A DNA stretch of 22,362 nucleotides from Verrucomicrobiota bacterium (GTDB lineage: Bacteria > Verrucomicrobiota > Verrucomicrobiia > Limisphaerales > UBA9464). The position numbers were made by a program, and so were the translations under genes. Below the pieces are notes generated by a model that saw nothing but the letters and a program-made list of their open reading frames with translations, was not told the DNA's origin and did no database searches. This document shows, in pieces, positions 7,637 to 15,821 of the stretch (position 1 is the first letter of the stretch; each line of letters starts with the position of its first letter). The DNA is taken from assembly GCA_026397675.1 (NCBI GenBank), contig JAPLUH010000219.1:1-22362 (forward strand), given 5' to 3'.

Positions 7637-9730
7637 GTGACCTCCGCATCGGAACAACGCAATCGACTGGCCGCTGAGAAATCCCCCTACCTGCTCCAGC
7701 ACGCCGGCAATCCGGTGGACTGGTTCCCCTGGGCAGACGAGGCCTTCGCCCGAGCGAGCGCCGAGGGCAAACCAGTTTTCCTGAGCATCGGCTACTCCAC
7801 CTGCCATTGGTGCCATGTGATGGCGCGAGAAACCTTTGAGAACGAGGCCGTGGGCAACTACCTGAAGGAACACTTCATCAGCATCAAGGTCGACCGCGAG
7901 GAACGCCCGGACGTGGACAAGATCCACATGAGCTTCGTGCAAATGACCACCGGCAGCGGCGGATGGCCCCTCAACGTTTTCCTCACGCCAGACCTGCAAC
8001 CCTTCTACGGCGGCACCTATTTTCCGCCGGAGGCCAAGCACGGGCAGCCCAGTTTCCTGACCCTGTTGGAGCGCATCGTTGAACTGTGGAAGACCCGTCA
8101 CGACGACTTGATCGCCTCGGCCAGCGAGCTCACGGCCCGGCTGCGCGAGATGGTCGTCCAGGATCCGGACAACGCCTTCCCTACAGGCCCTCGGGAATTG
8201 CATGGCGGTGGCCAAACGCTGCTGGGCGAGTTTGATCCCGTAAACGGCGGCTTCGGAGGCGCGCCCAAGTTCCCGCGACCCAGCCAACCGCTCTACCTGC
8301 TTCGCTACGCCCGGCGCTTTGGCGACGCAGAGGCCGTACACGCGGTCCTCCAGACGTGTGAGCGCATGGCGGCCGGCGGCATCCGGGATCACCTGGGTGG
8401 CGGGTTCGCCCGCTACAGCGTCGACGAACGATGGCTTGTGCCGCACTTCGAGAAAATGCTCTGCGACAACGCCCAACTGACCGTCCTCTACCTGGAGGCT
8501 TTCTTGGTTTCCGGCGAAGCACGGTATGCCGACGTCGCCCGAGACATCCTGCGGTATGTGGCCAACGACATGACCCATCCGGACGGCGGATTTTATTCGG
8601 CCGAGGATGCCGACAGCGAAGGCAAGGAGGGGAAGTTCTACTGTTGGACCCATGCCGAGCTGTCCGCATTGCTCAGCCCCGAGGCCTTCAACGTGGTCAC
8701 CGCTCGGTTCGGTATTACCCCGGCGGGCAATTTCATCGACCACAGCGATCCGGAACCGCTGCAAGGTCTCAATGTGTTGTCTCTGGTTCAGGCGGAGGTC
8801 CCCGAAGCCGATCGTCCCATTCTGGAAACGGCCTTGGCCCAACTGCGCGAGGTCCGCGCGACTCGTGTACGTCCCCATCAGGACGACAAGGTTTTGGCAT
8901 CCTGGAACGGCATGATGCTCGGAGCCTGCGCCCGAGCCTTCGCGATCTTGGGCGACGACGAGTTCCTCACGATGGCCGAGCGCAACCTGGCCTTTTTGCA
9001 AGAACACCTCTGGGTGCCACCCACCCCGGAGACTCGAGGCACTCTCTACCATCGCTGGCGCGATGGAGAACACGATCAAGTCCAATTGCTCGACGCCTAT
9101 GCCCACCTGCTGGCCGGCACCGTCGATCTCTACGAAGCCACGCTCAACCCGAACCACCTCACCTTCGCTGTCCAACTGGCCGAGGCCTTGATAGAACGAT
9201 TCTACGATCCGGCCGGCGGCGGTTTCTGGCAGAGCGGAGCAGACACCTCCCACCTGCTCATGCGAGTGAAGGAAGACTACGATGGAGCAGAACCCTCCGG
9301 GAATGCCGTGGCCAGCATGGCCCTGCTTCGCTTGGCCAGCCTCTGCGCACGTCCTGACTGGCGGGAAGCGGCTGAGAAGACCTTGCGCCTCTTCGCCCAA
9401 AAACTGCACCAGACGCCGCAGGTTGTGCCCTTCCTCCTGTGCGCCCTCGATTTCGCGCTTCAGGAACCCAAGCGGGTCGTCCTGGTGGGCGATTGGCTCT
9501 GCGGTTCCACCCGAGCCCTGCTGAGCCATGCTCACGCTGTGTTTGAACCGCACCGCGTCATCCTCGGCAACCACGGCCCCGTGGATCCGTTCGCCCGCAC
9601 GCTGCCCGGCGACGAGGAACGCTCGTTGGCCTACCTCTGCACCGGCAACGCCTGCCAAGCACCGACCCGCGAAGGTTCTGTGGTCCGGGAGTTCCTGCGG
9701 CAGACACCTCCCCCGGAGTCCCCGTACTAA
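7637..9730 (+). CDS. Thioredoxin-domain protein, DUF255 / YyaL–SSP411 family
   Basis: The 697-residue product matches the full family layout. Residues 16-32 read SPYLLQHAGNPVDWFPW, the family hallmark, and a thioredoxin-like domain with a CHWC active-site motif follows at 56-59. A long alpha/alpha-barrel-type region follows from about residue 200, similar to N-acylglucosamine epimerase/cellobiose epimerase folds (GGFGGAPKFPRPSQP; HLGGGFARYSVDERWLVPHFEKML). Cellular function is not established for the family. The frame begins at GTG 7637. A five-codon frame, ATG 7623 to TGA 7640, ends overlapping this GTG, so reinitiation is possible but untested. It is divergent from the methyltransferase gene with 126 bp between them, which must hold both promoters. 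Confidence 0.93.
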   Translation: MTSASEQRNRLAAEKSPYLLQHAGNPVDWFPWADEAFARASAEGKPVFLSIGYSTCHWCHVMARETFENEAVGNYLKEHFISIKVDREERPDVDKIHMSFVQMTTGSGGWPLNVFLTPDLQPFYGGTYFPPEAKHGQPSFLTLLERIVELWKTRHDDLIASASELTARLREMVVQDPDNAFPTGPRELHGGGQTLLGEFDPVNGGFGGAPKFPRPSQPLYLLRYARRFGDAEAVHAVLQTCERMAAGGIRDHLGGGFARYSVDERWLVPHFEKMLCDNAQLTVLYLEAFLVSGEARYADVARDILRYVANDMTHPDGGFYSAEDADSEGKEGKFYCWTHAELSALLSPEAFNVVTARFGITPAGNFIDHSDPEPLQGLNVLSLVQAEVPEADRPILETALAQLREVRATRVRPHQDDKVLASWNGMMLGACARAFAILGDDEFLTMAERNLAFLQEHLWVPPTPETRGTLYHRWRDGEHDQVQLLDAYAHLLAGTVDLYEATLNPNHLTFAVQLAEALIERFYDPAGGGFWQSGADTSHLLMRVKEDYDGAEPSGNAVASMALLRLASLCARPDWREAAEKTLRLFAQKLHQTPQVVPFLLCALDFALQEPKRVVLVGDWLCGSTRALLSHAHAVFEPHRVILGNHGPVDPFARTLPGDEERSLAYLCTGNACQAPTREGSVVREFLRQTPPPESPY

Positions 9731-9799
9731 TCGAGCCGATGTGGAAAAAGGGTGGGGAACCGACGTGCAGGGATCGGAAAAAAACCGACTCCAAATACG

Positions 9800-9817
9800 T
9801 CTCTCAACGCTGAGAGA
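9800..9817. terminator. Hairpin downstream of tRNA-Phe and the DUF255 gene
   Basis: A perfect 7-bp stem, TCTCTCA/TGAGAGA, encloses the 4-nt loop ACGC. It lies between two convergent transcription units, the DUF255 gene (+) and tRNA-Phe (−). On the minus strand a run of seven T (9779-9785) follows about 15 nt beyond the stem, too far for a standard intrinsic terminator. A terminator or processing role is therefore tentative. Confidence 0.35.
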
Positions 9818-9838
9818 AATTGAAGAAGAAGAGAAAGG

Positions 9839-9914
9839 TGGTGGCTGGGGGCGGGATCGAACCGCCGACACTGCGATTTTCAGTCGCATGCTCTACCAAC
9901 TGAGCTACCCAGCC
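9839..9914 (-). tRNA. tRNA-Phe (anticodon GAA)
   Basis: Read on the minus strand, this forms a complete cloverleaf. The 7-bp acceptor stem is GGCTGGG/CCCAGCC, the D arm is GCTC-AGTTGGTA-GAGC, the anticodon stem is TGCGA/TCGCA with loop CTGAAAA (anticodon GAA), the variable loop is GTGTC, and the T arm is GGCGG-TTCGATC-CCGCC. The discriminator is A and the CCA end is encoded (9841-9839). With CCA the gene is 76 nt. It stands alone between convergent/divergent protein genes, and no duplicated 3' end indicating an integrated element is seen nearby. Confidence 0.97.
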
Positions 9915-9968
9915 GCACCGAAGAGCGCGAATCAAACTCGGGGAGGCCTGCCTTTGGCAAGATGGTTT

Positions 9969-9983
9969 TCGAAGATTCTTCGA
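9969..9983. other. Perfect inverted repeat near the end of the ThuA-like gene
   Basis: TCGAAGA and TCTTCGA flank a single T, giving a 15-bp palindrome 17 bp past the stop of the ThuA-like gene. No T-run follows on the minus strand, so it is not a standard terminator; a stabilising hairpin or protein-binding site is equally possible. Confidence 0.3.
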
Positions 9984-9999
9984 GCGGATCGTGCCCGCG

Positions 10000-10866
10000 T
10001 TACTTCGGATCCTGGTTCGCCCTCAATTCTTCCGGGGTCACCGTCGAGGCAACGCCCTCTTTCGGAACCTCCACCTTGGCGATCCACAGCAGCGCATTCA
10101 GGACCACTTTGCGGAAGTTCTCGTCACCCCAGTTTTTGTGGTAATGCCCACCGGTGAAGCCGAAACCCCGACCTCCATTGGGCCGATCGTAAGTCCACAT
10201 CAACGGCTGAGGTTCTCCCTTGGCCACAGAGGCACGGACGAAGGGGTTGCCATTGTGCGGGCCGTTGCCGCGGTCGAGGGTGCTCAACGGGGGCACCACG
10301 CTGAGGATCGGCGTAACTCCTTTGCGATCCGGCGCAAAGCGCATGTGGTAGTACCACTCATCGTGGATGGTGAACGGCTTCACGCCTCGGGTCACCGGAT
10401 GCACTGGCAGCGATTCGAACTTCGCCGTCCATGTCGGATTCACGCTCCAGAACATTTCGAAATACCCCCCGGTCCAATCGAGCATGGCGAAGCCCGGATC
10501 CCCGGCCGGCACCTCGACCCCGTAGTGGGCCGCCCCGATACCCACGCCCTTGGCTGACAGCTCATTCATTAGCTTCAATCGGTCTGGCTTGATCGTGGGG
10601 TGGGCCGTGCCTCCATTGGAGAAGACCACCACCGCATCGGCTGACTTGAGAATGGCCGTATCGGCCGGCCAGCCATTACTGACCACGGTCGCATGGATGC
10701 CCGGAATGCGGTTCAAGCAGCCGGCCAAAAGAATGCTTCCGGCCCGAAATTCATGGTCACCCGGGGCATGACTTGGCGTGCCTGCAATCAAGACGATCGA
10801 TTTGTCGGCCGCTGCCAAAGACAGCGAGGCCACGGCAGCGAAGAGGCTAAGAATGATGCGGTTCAT
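10000..10866 (-). CDS. Secreted ThuA-like domain protein
   Basis: The 288-residue product starts with a Sec signal peptide (MNRIILSLFAAVASLSLAAA, cleavage near residue 19-20). It continues with a class I glutamine amidotransferase-like ThuA fold: KSIVLIAGTPSHAPGDHEF, then ADAVVVFSNGG, GVGIGAAHYGVEVPAG, HPVTRGVKPFTIHDEWYYHMRF, and a GRGFGFTGGHYHKNWGDENFRK ending. These are typical of the large ThuA-like families of Planctomycetes and Verrucomicrobiota, whose name comes from trehalose utilisation but whose biochemical role is unknown. The ATG at 10866 is chosen over upstream codons because it gives the signal peptide directly. It is divergent from the acetamidase/formamidase gene. The periplasmic or outer-surface location and a link to carbohydrate use are inferences. 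Confidence 0.88.
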   Translation of the reverse strand: MNRIILSLFAAVASLSLAAADKSIVLIAGTPSHAPGDHEFRAGSILLAGCLNRIPGIHATVVSNGWPADTAILKSADAVVVFSNGGTAHPTIKPDRLKLMNELSAKGVGIGAAHYGVEVPAGDPGFAMLDWTGGYFEMFWSVNPTWTAKFESLPVHPVTRGVKPFTIHDEWYYHMRFAPDRKGVTPILSVVPPLSTLDRGNGPHNGNPFVRASVAKGEPQPLMWTYDRPNGGRGFGFTGGHYHKNWGDENFRKVVLNALLWIAKVEVPKEGVASTVTPEELRANQDPK

Positions 10867-11298
10867 TGGATGCTGCCGATCGTGCGGAAACTCCCGTTTT
10901 CCGGCCAGACAATCTTGGATTCGGTCCACTCGACCCAACGGAGCGCGACACCTTCGATCACTTGGATGCTTCGATCATGCGGATGTTTTGAGCCCTGCCC
11001 ATCGAACCCATGGACTCCACCTTTCCCCGGTGAACGGTGACCACGATTCATCTGCCTTTTTTTGATCAACCCAACCGGTTTTAACCAGGTTTTCGACTGC
11101 AAACCCCGGTAATTCGCTTTGGCAAGAGGGCTGCTATCGCTGACTTGCCCAAACAACCAGCCATGCGGTTTGGAAACGAACCTCGCGGCGATGATGGAAA
11201 TGGTCATCAACCACGGTCGCCCCAGCAATGGGGCGGCCGTGAGTCAGTTTCAAAGATCAACGCCTTACAACCGGATTGTCGGGTCCATTCCCCACCCC
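10867..11298. other. Divergent intergenic region with a possible small open frame
   Basis: This 432-bp gap separates the ThuA-like gene (−) and the acetamidase gene (+), so it should hold both promoters; I cannot pick convincing -35/-10 pairs. On the minus strand a frame from ATG 11050 ends at TGA 10863-10865, overlapping the ThuA ATG as ATGA. Its last about 32 codons (ending SFRTIGSIQ) mostly carry G or C in the third position, like the real genes here, but the product is not recognised. A 9-bp direct repeat CTTCGATCA occurs at 10952-10960 and 10969-10977. Confidence 0.35.
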
Positions 11299-12231
11299 AT
11301 GAGTTTGCACTGCGTCCCCAACACCCGGACCCACGATCGCTGGGATGCCCGCCTGCCTCCTGTCGCTGAGGTGAACTCGGGTGACACCGTGATCCTCGAC
11401 TGCTTGGATTCCAGCGGCGCCCAACTGTCGCCCACTTCCACCGTGGCCGACTTCGTTGCCATGGACCGCAACAAGATCCACACCATCACCGGTCCCGTCT
11501 TCGTCCGGGATGCTGAACCGGGCGATGTGCTGCAAATCGAGATACGTCGCATCGAGCACCGCGGCTGGGGCTGGACGAGCATTATTCCTGGCTTGGGAAG
11601 CCTTCCAGAACGCTTCACCGAGCCGCACCTGTTTCTCTGGAAACTGGAGAAGGACTTTTCCTATTCGCTGGCTCCCGCACGGTTGCCGCTCGCTCCCTTC
11701 CTCGGAATTGTTGGTGTGGCTCCAGAGGCTCCCGGCCCCCATCGAACACGTCCTCCGGGCCCCTTTGGTGGCAATCTCGATGTGAAGGATCTCCAACCCG
11801 GAACCACCCTCTACTTGCCGGTCTTCCATACCGGAGCCCTCTTCAGCGCCGGCGACGGTCATGCGGCACAGGGCGACGGTGAGGTGTGCATCAACGGTAT
11901 CGAAGGCCCGATGGAGGCGGAGTTCCGGCTCACCGTCCGCAAAGACATGCGCCTAGATGAACCCTTCGCCGAATTGCCACCCCGGGTTTCCAAGGTAGCC
12001 GATCTGGGATCCTGGGCCTTCATCGCCAGCGCCCCCGATGCATTGAGTGCGGCCAAAAATGTCGTCCATCACGCCATCGACTTCCTGATGGACCGGTTCT
12101 CGCTGTCTCCGCAATTGGCCTACACCTTGTGCAGTGTGGCCTTGGACCTGCGCTTGAGTCAGATCGTCAACCAACCCCAGATCACCGTGACGGGAACCCT
12201 GGCCAAGGGCCTCTTCCCGAAGGCGTCCTGA
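11299..12231 (+). CDS. Acetamidase/formamidase family amidohydrolase
   Basis: The 310-residue product matches FmdA/AmdA-type enzymes, which hydrolyse formamide or acetamide to the acid and ammonia in the cytoplasm. Family segments appear in order: HTITGPVFVRDAEPGD at 61-76, PFLGIVGVAP at 133-142, PGPFGGNLDVKDL at 153-165, and the metal/active-site region LFSAGDGHAAQGDGEV at 181-196 followed by CINGIE. The length is normal for the short form of the family. The ATG at 11299 begins the conserved region; the frame extends upstream to 11119, but that part is not family-like. The next gene starts 15 bp after its stop, suggesting co-transcription. True substrate (short amide or another) cannot be deduced. 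Confidence 0.9.
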   Translation: MSLHCVPNTRTHDRWDARLPPVAEVNSGDTVILDCLDSSGAQLSPTSTVADFVAMDRNKIHTITGPVFVRDAEPGDVLQIEIRRIEHRGWGWTSIIPGLGSLPERFTEPHLFLWKLEKDFSYSLAPARLPLAPFLGIVGVAPEAPGPHRTRPPGPFGGNLDVKDLQPGTTLYLPVFHTGALFSAGDGHAAQGDGEVCINGIEGPMEAEFRLTVRKDMRLDEPFAELPPRVSKVADLGSWAFIASAPDALSAAKNVVHHAIDFLMDRFSLSPQLAYTLCSVALDLRLSQIVNQPQITVTGTLAKGLFPKAS

Positions 12232-12246
12232 ATAAAATTTTACCCC

Positions 12247-13074
12247 ATGCTCCGCGCCCGCACCCAGGAAGGATGGTTCCTCATCACCCATCCCGAACAT
12301 GCTCGGCTCGCTGGGGAGTTCGCCTCAGCGTGGGGCAACTCGCGATTTCGCCCCCCGTTTCCGCTGACCAACACGCTGGAGGGAATCCGACGTCATGACG
12401 ACGGCTGGGCCACCCGCGATCGGACCCCCAAGATCACCCGCGAGGGACGTCCTAGTGCCTTCGGCATTGATTTGGTGGGCAAGTACAGCGCCTTCGAGGA
12501 GATCGACCTGGCCGACTACCTCCAGGTGCGGGGACAGGCCATGGAAGCGGTCGCTGCCCAGGATGCCTACGCGGCGGTCCTGATCTCCATGCACACCTGC
12601 AACCTGCTCACCGAGCGGGCCGATCATTCGACCATCCGCCCCGACGACCGGCCCAAGCTCGCGGCCTTCCTCGAGAGGCAAGAGCAACGGCAGGAAGACC
12701 TGCGCCGGATCTGCGCCCAGTCGGGCCGATTCTCGGGAATCGATCTGCTGGCCACGACCTGGGTCGAGAACTTCCGCCTGCTGCAGGCCTGTGACAACCT
12801 CTCTCTGCTTTCCTGTGTGGACTACCCCAACCCGGCCAACCTGCTGCACCCTCTCCCGTTGATGGGCAGTGGCATGCAGGAGGTGGCCGTGCATCGACTC
12901 GCGGAGCGGACGTTCCGTCTGGATCCGTGGCCCATGCGCGAGGCGGTCGTCGAAGTCCAAGTCTCAGGTCGCCGGATCGCGGGCGAACTGTTCGGTTCGG
13001 AATCCGACTTGGGAATCGCCTACGCCAAGGCCACGCCGGAAACCCTGCGCATCCGCCTCAAGCAACGACCGTAA
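12247..13074 (+). CDS. DUF3891 family protein
   Basis: The 275-residue product opens with MLRARTQEGWFLITHPEHARLAG, and HDDGW occurs at residues 50-54. Together with the helical His/Asp-containing remainder, this fits DUF3891. Conserved-looking His and Asp residues (H50, D51, D52, and HTCNLL/ERADH further on) suggest a metal-binding all-alpha fold of the HD type, but I cannot confirm this from sequence alone. The function of the family is unknown. It begins 15 bp after the acetamidase stop and ends 63 bp before the glycosidase-like gene, so the three are probably one unit. No Shine-Dalgarno is visible; translation may depend on coupling. Confidence 0.75.
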   Translation: MLRARTQEGWFLITHPEHARLAGEFASAWGNSRFRPPFPLTNTLEGIRRHDDGWATRDRTPKITREGRPSAFGIDLVGKYSAFEEIDLADYLQVRGQAMEAVAAQDAYAAVLISMHTCNLLTERADHSTIRPDDRPKLAAFLERQEQRQEDLRRICAQSGRFSGIDLLATTWVENFRLLQACDNLSLLSCVDYPNPANLLHPLPLMGSGMQEVAVHRLAERTFRLDPWPMREAVVEVQVSGRRIAGELFGSESDLGIAYAKATPETLRIRLKQRP

Positions 13075-13137
13075 CTCTTCCCGGAGTTTGTATTCCGGTG
13101 GATCCCCTCCGTCTTCTGGATCAACGTTGAAGCGCGC

Positions 13138-14358
13138 ATGATCCGATTTCTGGGAATTCTTTGTCTGCTGTCCTTAGCCCTCGGTGCAGAACCTGCCCGG
13201 TTTATCCAAGACCGGTTCGCCATTGGCTTCTGGGTGCCACCACGCACCACCAACAACCTACCGGAACGATACCGTGAGATTCGCGATGCGCATTTCAACC
13301 TGGTCATCGGAACCTCCGGCTTCAGCGCCGAGGAACAAGTCCGGGTCTGTGATTCGCTGGGGCTGAAGGTTCTGGTGAGTGCAGATGATCCAGCCACCTC
13401 CCTGCCCGACGGCACCGCCTGCTGGGGCTACAGCCTCAGTGACGAACCTGGAAGCGCCGCCTTCCCTGCCCTCGCCGCGCGCGTCGCCTCACTGCGGGAA
13501 CAAAAACCTGGCCGCTTGGGCTACATCAACTTATTTCCCAACTACGCGGCCCCTGGCCAGATGGGGGCCAACACCTACGAGGAGTACCTCCGGAATTTCG
13601 TGGAGACGGTGAAACCGGACGTGCTGTCGATGGACCACTATCCGCTCATGCGGCCCGGTGACGATTCCCGCAGCGAGTACCTCAAGAACCTCGAATCGAT
13701 GCGCAAGCACTCGATCGCAGCGGGCATCCCCTTCTGGAACTTCTTCCATTCCATGCCTTTCGGTGACCGCATGGATCCCACCGAGGCCCAGATCCGGTGG
13801 ATGATCCACGCCTCCATCGCCCATGGTTCCAAGGGTGTTCTGTACTTCTGCTACTGGACCCCCGGCAAGGGCAACGGTGGCACCGGCGAGTTTCCCAAGG
13901 GCGGAGCTCTCCTCACGGCCGAAGGCTTCAAGACCCGTCACTACGATGAGGCGCGACGGATTAACACCGGACTCGAGCAATGGGGCCCCGTCCTCATGCG
14001 CCTGACCGGCCAGGGCGTCGTCCGATACACCACCGGAAATCCGGCGACATCGCTGGCGCACACCGGAGTTCGATCGCTGAACCGGGTGGGTTCCGATCCC
14101 GAGGGCACCTTCCTAATTGGCTCCCTGAAACACACCGACGGTCGGCGTGCCGTCTTGCTGGTCAACCACAACACGGCTTACACGGCCTGGCCCACAGTGG
14201 TGTTCGATTCCGCGGGCGAGGTCGTTGAACTGAGCCGAGACGACGGACGTGAACACCCCTTGCTGGACGACAGCCCGGAATTGCCGGGGATTCAACTCTC
14301 CCTCGGAGCCGGAGACGCCCGGTTGTTTCTGCTGCCGCCGCAGCCAGAACGGAAGTAA
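13138..14358 (+). CDS. Secreted glycoside-hydrolase-like TIM-barrel protein
   Basis: The 406-residue product starts with a signal peptide (MIRFLGILCLLSLALG, cleavage near residue 16-17). The body alternates strands and helices like a TIM barrel: HFNLVIGTSG near 52-61, GLKVLVSADD near 75-84, GYSLSDEPG at 97-105 with a candidate acid/base glutamate E103, PDVLSMDHYPLM near 160-171, IPFWNFFHS, and KGVLYFCYWTP. A beta-rich C-terminal domain ends in ARLFLLPP. This is the usual picture for GH-A-clan-like hypothetical glycosidases of Planctomycetes and Verrucomicrobiota. Substrate is unknown. The ATG at 13138 gives the signal peptide directly. It is convergent with the NUDIX gene with only 15 bp between the stops. 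Confidence 0.75.
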   Translation: MIRFLGILCLLSLALGAEPARFIQDRFAIGFWVPPRTTNNLPERYREIRDAHFNLVIGTSGFSAEEQVRVCDSLGLKVLVSADDPATSLPDGTACWGYSLSDEPGSAAFPALAARVASLREQKPGRLGYINLFPNYAAPGQMGANTYEEYLRNFVETVKPDVLSMDHYPLMRPGDDSRSEYLKNLESMRKHSIAAGIPFWNFFHSMPFGDRMDPTEAQIRWMIHASIAHGSKGVLYFCYWTPGKGNGGTGEFPKGGALLTAEGFKTRHYDEARRINTGLEQWGPVLMRLTGQGVVRYTTGNPATSLAHTGVRSLNRVGSDPEGTFLIGSLKHTDGRRAVLLVNHNTAYTAWPTVVFDSAGEVVELSRDDGREHPLLDDSPELPGIQLSLGAGDARLFLLPPQPERK

Positions 14359-14373
14359 TCCAAATCGCTTCGG

Positions 14374-14793
14374 TCAACGGCCGGGCCGCTCGCGGTTCTC
14401 CAGCGGAGCCAGCAAAGCCCGTTCATTCGAGTGGGTCAGCAAATCAACAGCTTCTTCAGCGCTGACCCATCGCAGGTCGGCGACTTCTTGCGTATCCTGC
14501 ACGGGCCCCTGTTCCTGAAGCTCCATGTGCCAGTACAAGACCACCTTGGGCATGCCATTGACCGCATACACACTGCCTCCGGCAAACGATTCGACGGTGG
14601 CACGGCACCCAGTCTCTTCTTCGACCTCGCGCACCGCGGCCTGAAGCCATCCTTCGCCGGGGTCGAGCTTGCCTTTCGGAAGAGCCCATTCCGGACCATA
14701 ACGAGTCCGATGGATTAGAATTAGTTCCCTACCTCGAGGGGATGTTCGCCACACCAGACCACCGGCCGCCTGGATGACTTCGGTTGGAATCAC
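14374..14793 (-). CDS. NUDIX hydrolase
   Basis: The protein carries a full Nudix box G41-x5-E47-x7-R55-E-V-x-E-E-x-G62 (GKLDPGEGWLQAAVREVEEE and on), so it should hydrolyse a nucleoside diphosphate linked to another group, with Mg2+ or Mn2+. Flanking strands AAGGLVWR and PEWALPKG are typical. The end NxERALLAPLENRE is not diagnostic. I chose GTG 14793 because the fold begins a few residues later (139 aa). An alternative GTG at 14895 lies 12 bp after the upstream gene's stop and would add 34 residues of no family character. The gene sits downstream of the DUF218 gene on the same strand, suggesting co-transcription. Substrate is unknown; house-cleaning of nucleotides or diadenosine polyphosphates are options. 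Confidence 0.87.
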   Translation of the reverse strand: MIPTEVIQAAGGLVWRTSPRGRELILIHRTRYGPEWALPKGKLDPGEGWLQAAVREVEEETGCRATVESFAGGSVYAVNGMPKVVLYWHMELQEQGPVQDTQEVADLRWVSAEEAVDLLTHSNERALLAPLENRERPGR

Positions 14794-14907
14794 GTTGCTC
14801 AAAGCTGGCCGATGGAAACCGACCGCGCCCCGGAGGGCAATCCACACCTGCCACGAATGCGCTGAATCTGAATAGAAAGGGCTCAGAATAAGCACGCTAG
14901 CCGCGCA

Positions 14908-15672
14908 TTAAATCCACCCGCGCCACCAGTACCACACGCCACCCAATTCTTCATGGAGCCAGCGTTCAAAGCGGATCAACCCCTCACTGCGGGGCACAAC
15001 CCACCAATGCTCCGGTCGGTCCAACGCGTCCAAGGCCTGAAAATCGCAACCGACGGGCAGGACATCCACACCTTCCTTGCGACAGGCAGCGGCTCCCCGG
15101 GCCAGATGCGACGCTGAACTAACGAGAATCACCCGCTTCCAGCCCCGTTTTCGAACCATGTCGCCGATCGCGACGGCTTCCTCATGCGTGTCTTTACACG
15201 CGGGCAACCGCTGGAGATCTCCCGCCGGCAATCGCCAGGAGCGTATCCAGGCGGTCAGCAAATCGCTCTCTGAACGAGCACTCCCGAGCCAATTAAAAGG
15301 AGCACCGCTGACGACCAGGGTGCGGGCCTTCCCTTGACGCATCACCTCCAGGCCCGTCAGGGAACGTTCAAAGGAGGAGCCGGTCCCGAACCAAAGGAGT
15401 TCGCGTGAGGAGAACTCGATATCTCCCGCCAAGACCACCACGGCATCGGCCACCGGTAAGGTCACCGGATGAATCCGATCATAGGGCCTCTCTAAACGAG
15501 CCAAGAGCAATGCCGAGAAGGGTGTTCCACCCACCAACCAGAGTCCGCCAGCAAGGCAAAGAGACGTGACGCCGGCCAGCCAAGCCCTGCGCCGAAACGC
15601 CAGACCGCTGACCAGCATCGCTCCCGCCCACGCCGCTCCCAGCGGCTGAACCAGCGCCTCTACAGGTCCCAT
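14908..15672 (-). CDS. DUF218 (YdcF/SanA/ElyC-like) membrane protein
   Basis: The 254-residue product has two N-terminal hydrophobic segments (about 8-25 and 31-50) and then a DUF218 domain: ADAVVVLAGD at 75-84, ERSLTGLEVMRQGKARTLVVSGAP, DTHEEAVAIGDMVRKRGWKRVILVSSASHLARG. These are the motifs of the ElyC/SanA/YdcF family, whose members are linked to envelope and peptidoglycan integrity; the biochemical reaction is not settled. ATG 15672 is used because it begins immediately before the membrane segments; the frame is open to 15738. The NUDIX gene follows on the same strand. The C-terminus (ELGGVWYWWRGWI) is rich in Trp. No Shine-Dalgarno is visible. Confidence 0.83.
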   Translation of the reverse strand: MGPVEALVQPLGAAWAGAMLVSGLAFRRRAWLAGVTSLCLAGGLWLVGGTPFSALLLARLERPYDRIHPVTLPVADAVVVLAGDIEFSSRELLWFGTGSSFERSLTGLEVMRQGKARTLVVSGAPFNWLGSARSESDLLTAWIRSWRLPAGDLQRLPACKDTHEEAVAIGDMVRKRGWKRVILVSSASHLARGAAACRKEGVDVLPVGCDFQALDALDRPEHWWVVPRSEGLIRFERWLHEELGGVWYWWRGWI

Positions 15673-15780
15673 GCGGCGAGAGGCTAGCCGGCTTCCTTGT
15701 CCCAAGGCGAGCCCCGCCCTCCATCCGGAAGGAGGCACTGGGGAAGAAAGTCATGGGGAGGGTTCTGGCGTTCTGCGTTC

Positions 15781-15803
15781 GCCCCTTCGCCCCTTCGCCC
15801 CTT
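15781..15803. repeat. Short 8-bp tandem repeat GCCCCTTC
   Basis: Two full copies of GCCCCTTC (15781-15788 and 15789-15796) are followed by a third partial copy to 15803, in the 149-bp gap between the DUF218 gene and the zinc-peptidase gene. It is short and may be a simple slippage repeat; no function is evident. Confidence 0.5.
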
Positions 15804-15821
15804 TGCCTTCAAAGCAGGAAA

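Noticed and set aside
9779..9817. Intrinsic terminator made of the 9800-9817 stem plus the seven-T run (minus strand)
   Set aside because: The T-run is about 15 nt away from the stem, so only a tentative hairpin is reported.
7511..9889. A minus-strand open frame extending the methyltransferase frame to 1059 codons
   Set aside because: It runs entirely opposite the well-supported DUF255 gene, and the translated extension has no family character; it is a GC-driven shadow frame.
9839..9914. tRNA-Phe as an integration site of a genomic island
   Set aside because: No integrase and no duplicated tRNA end found in the window.
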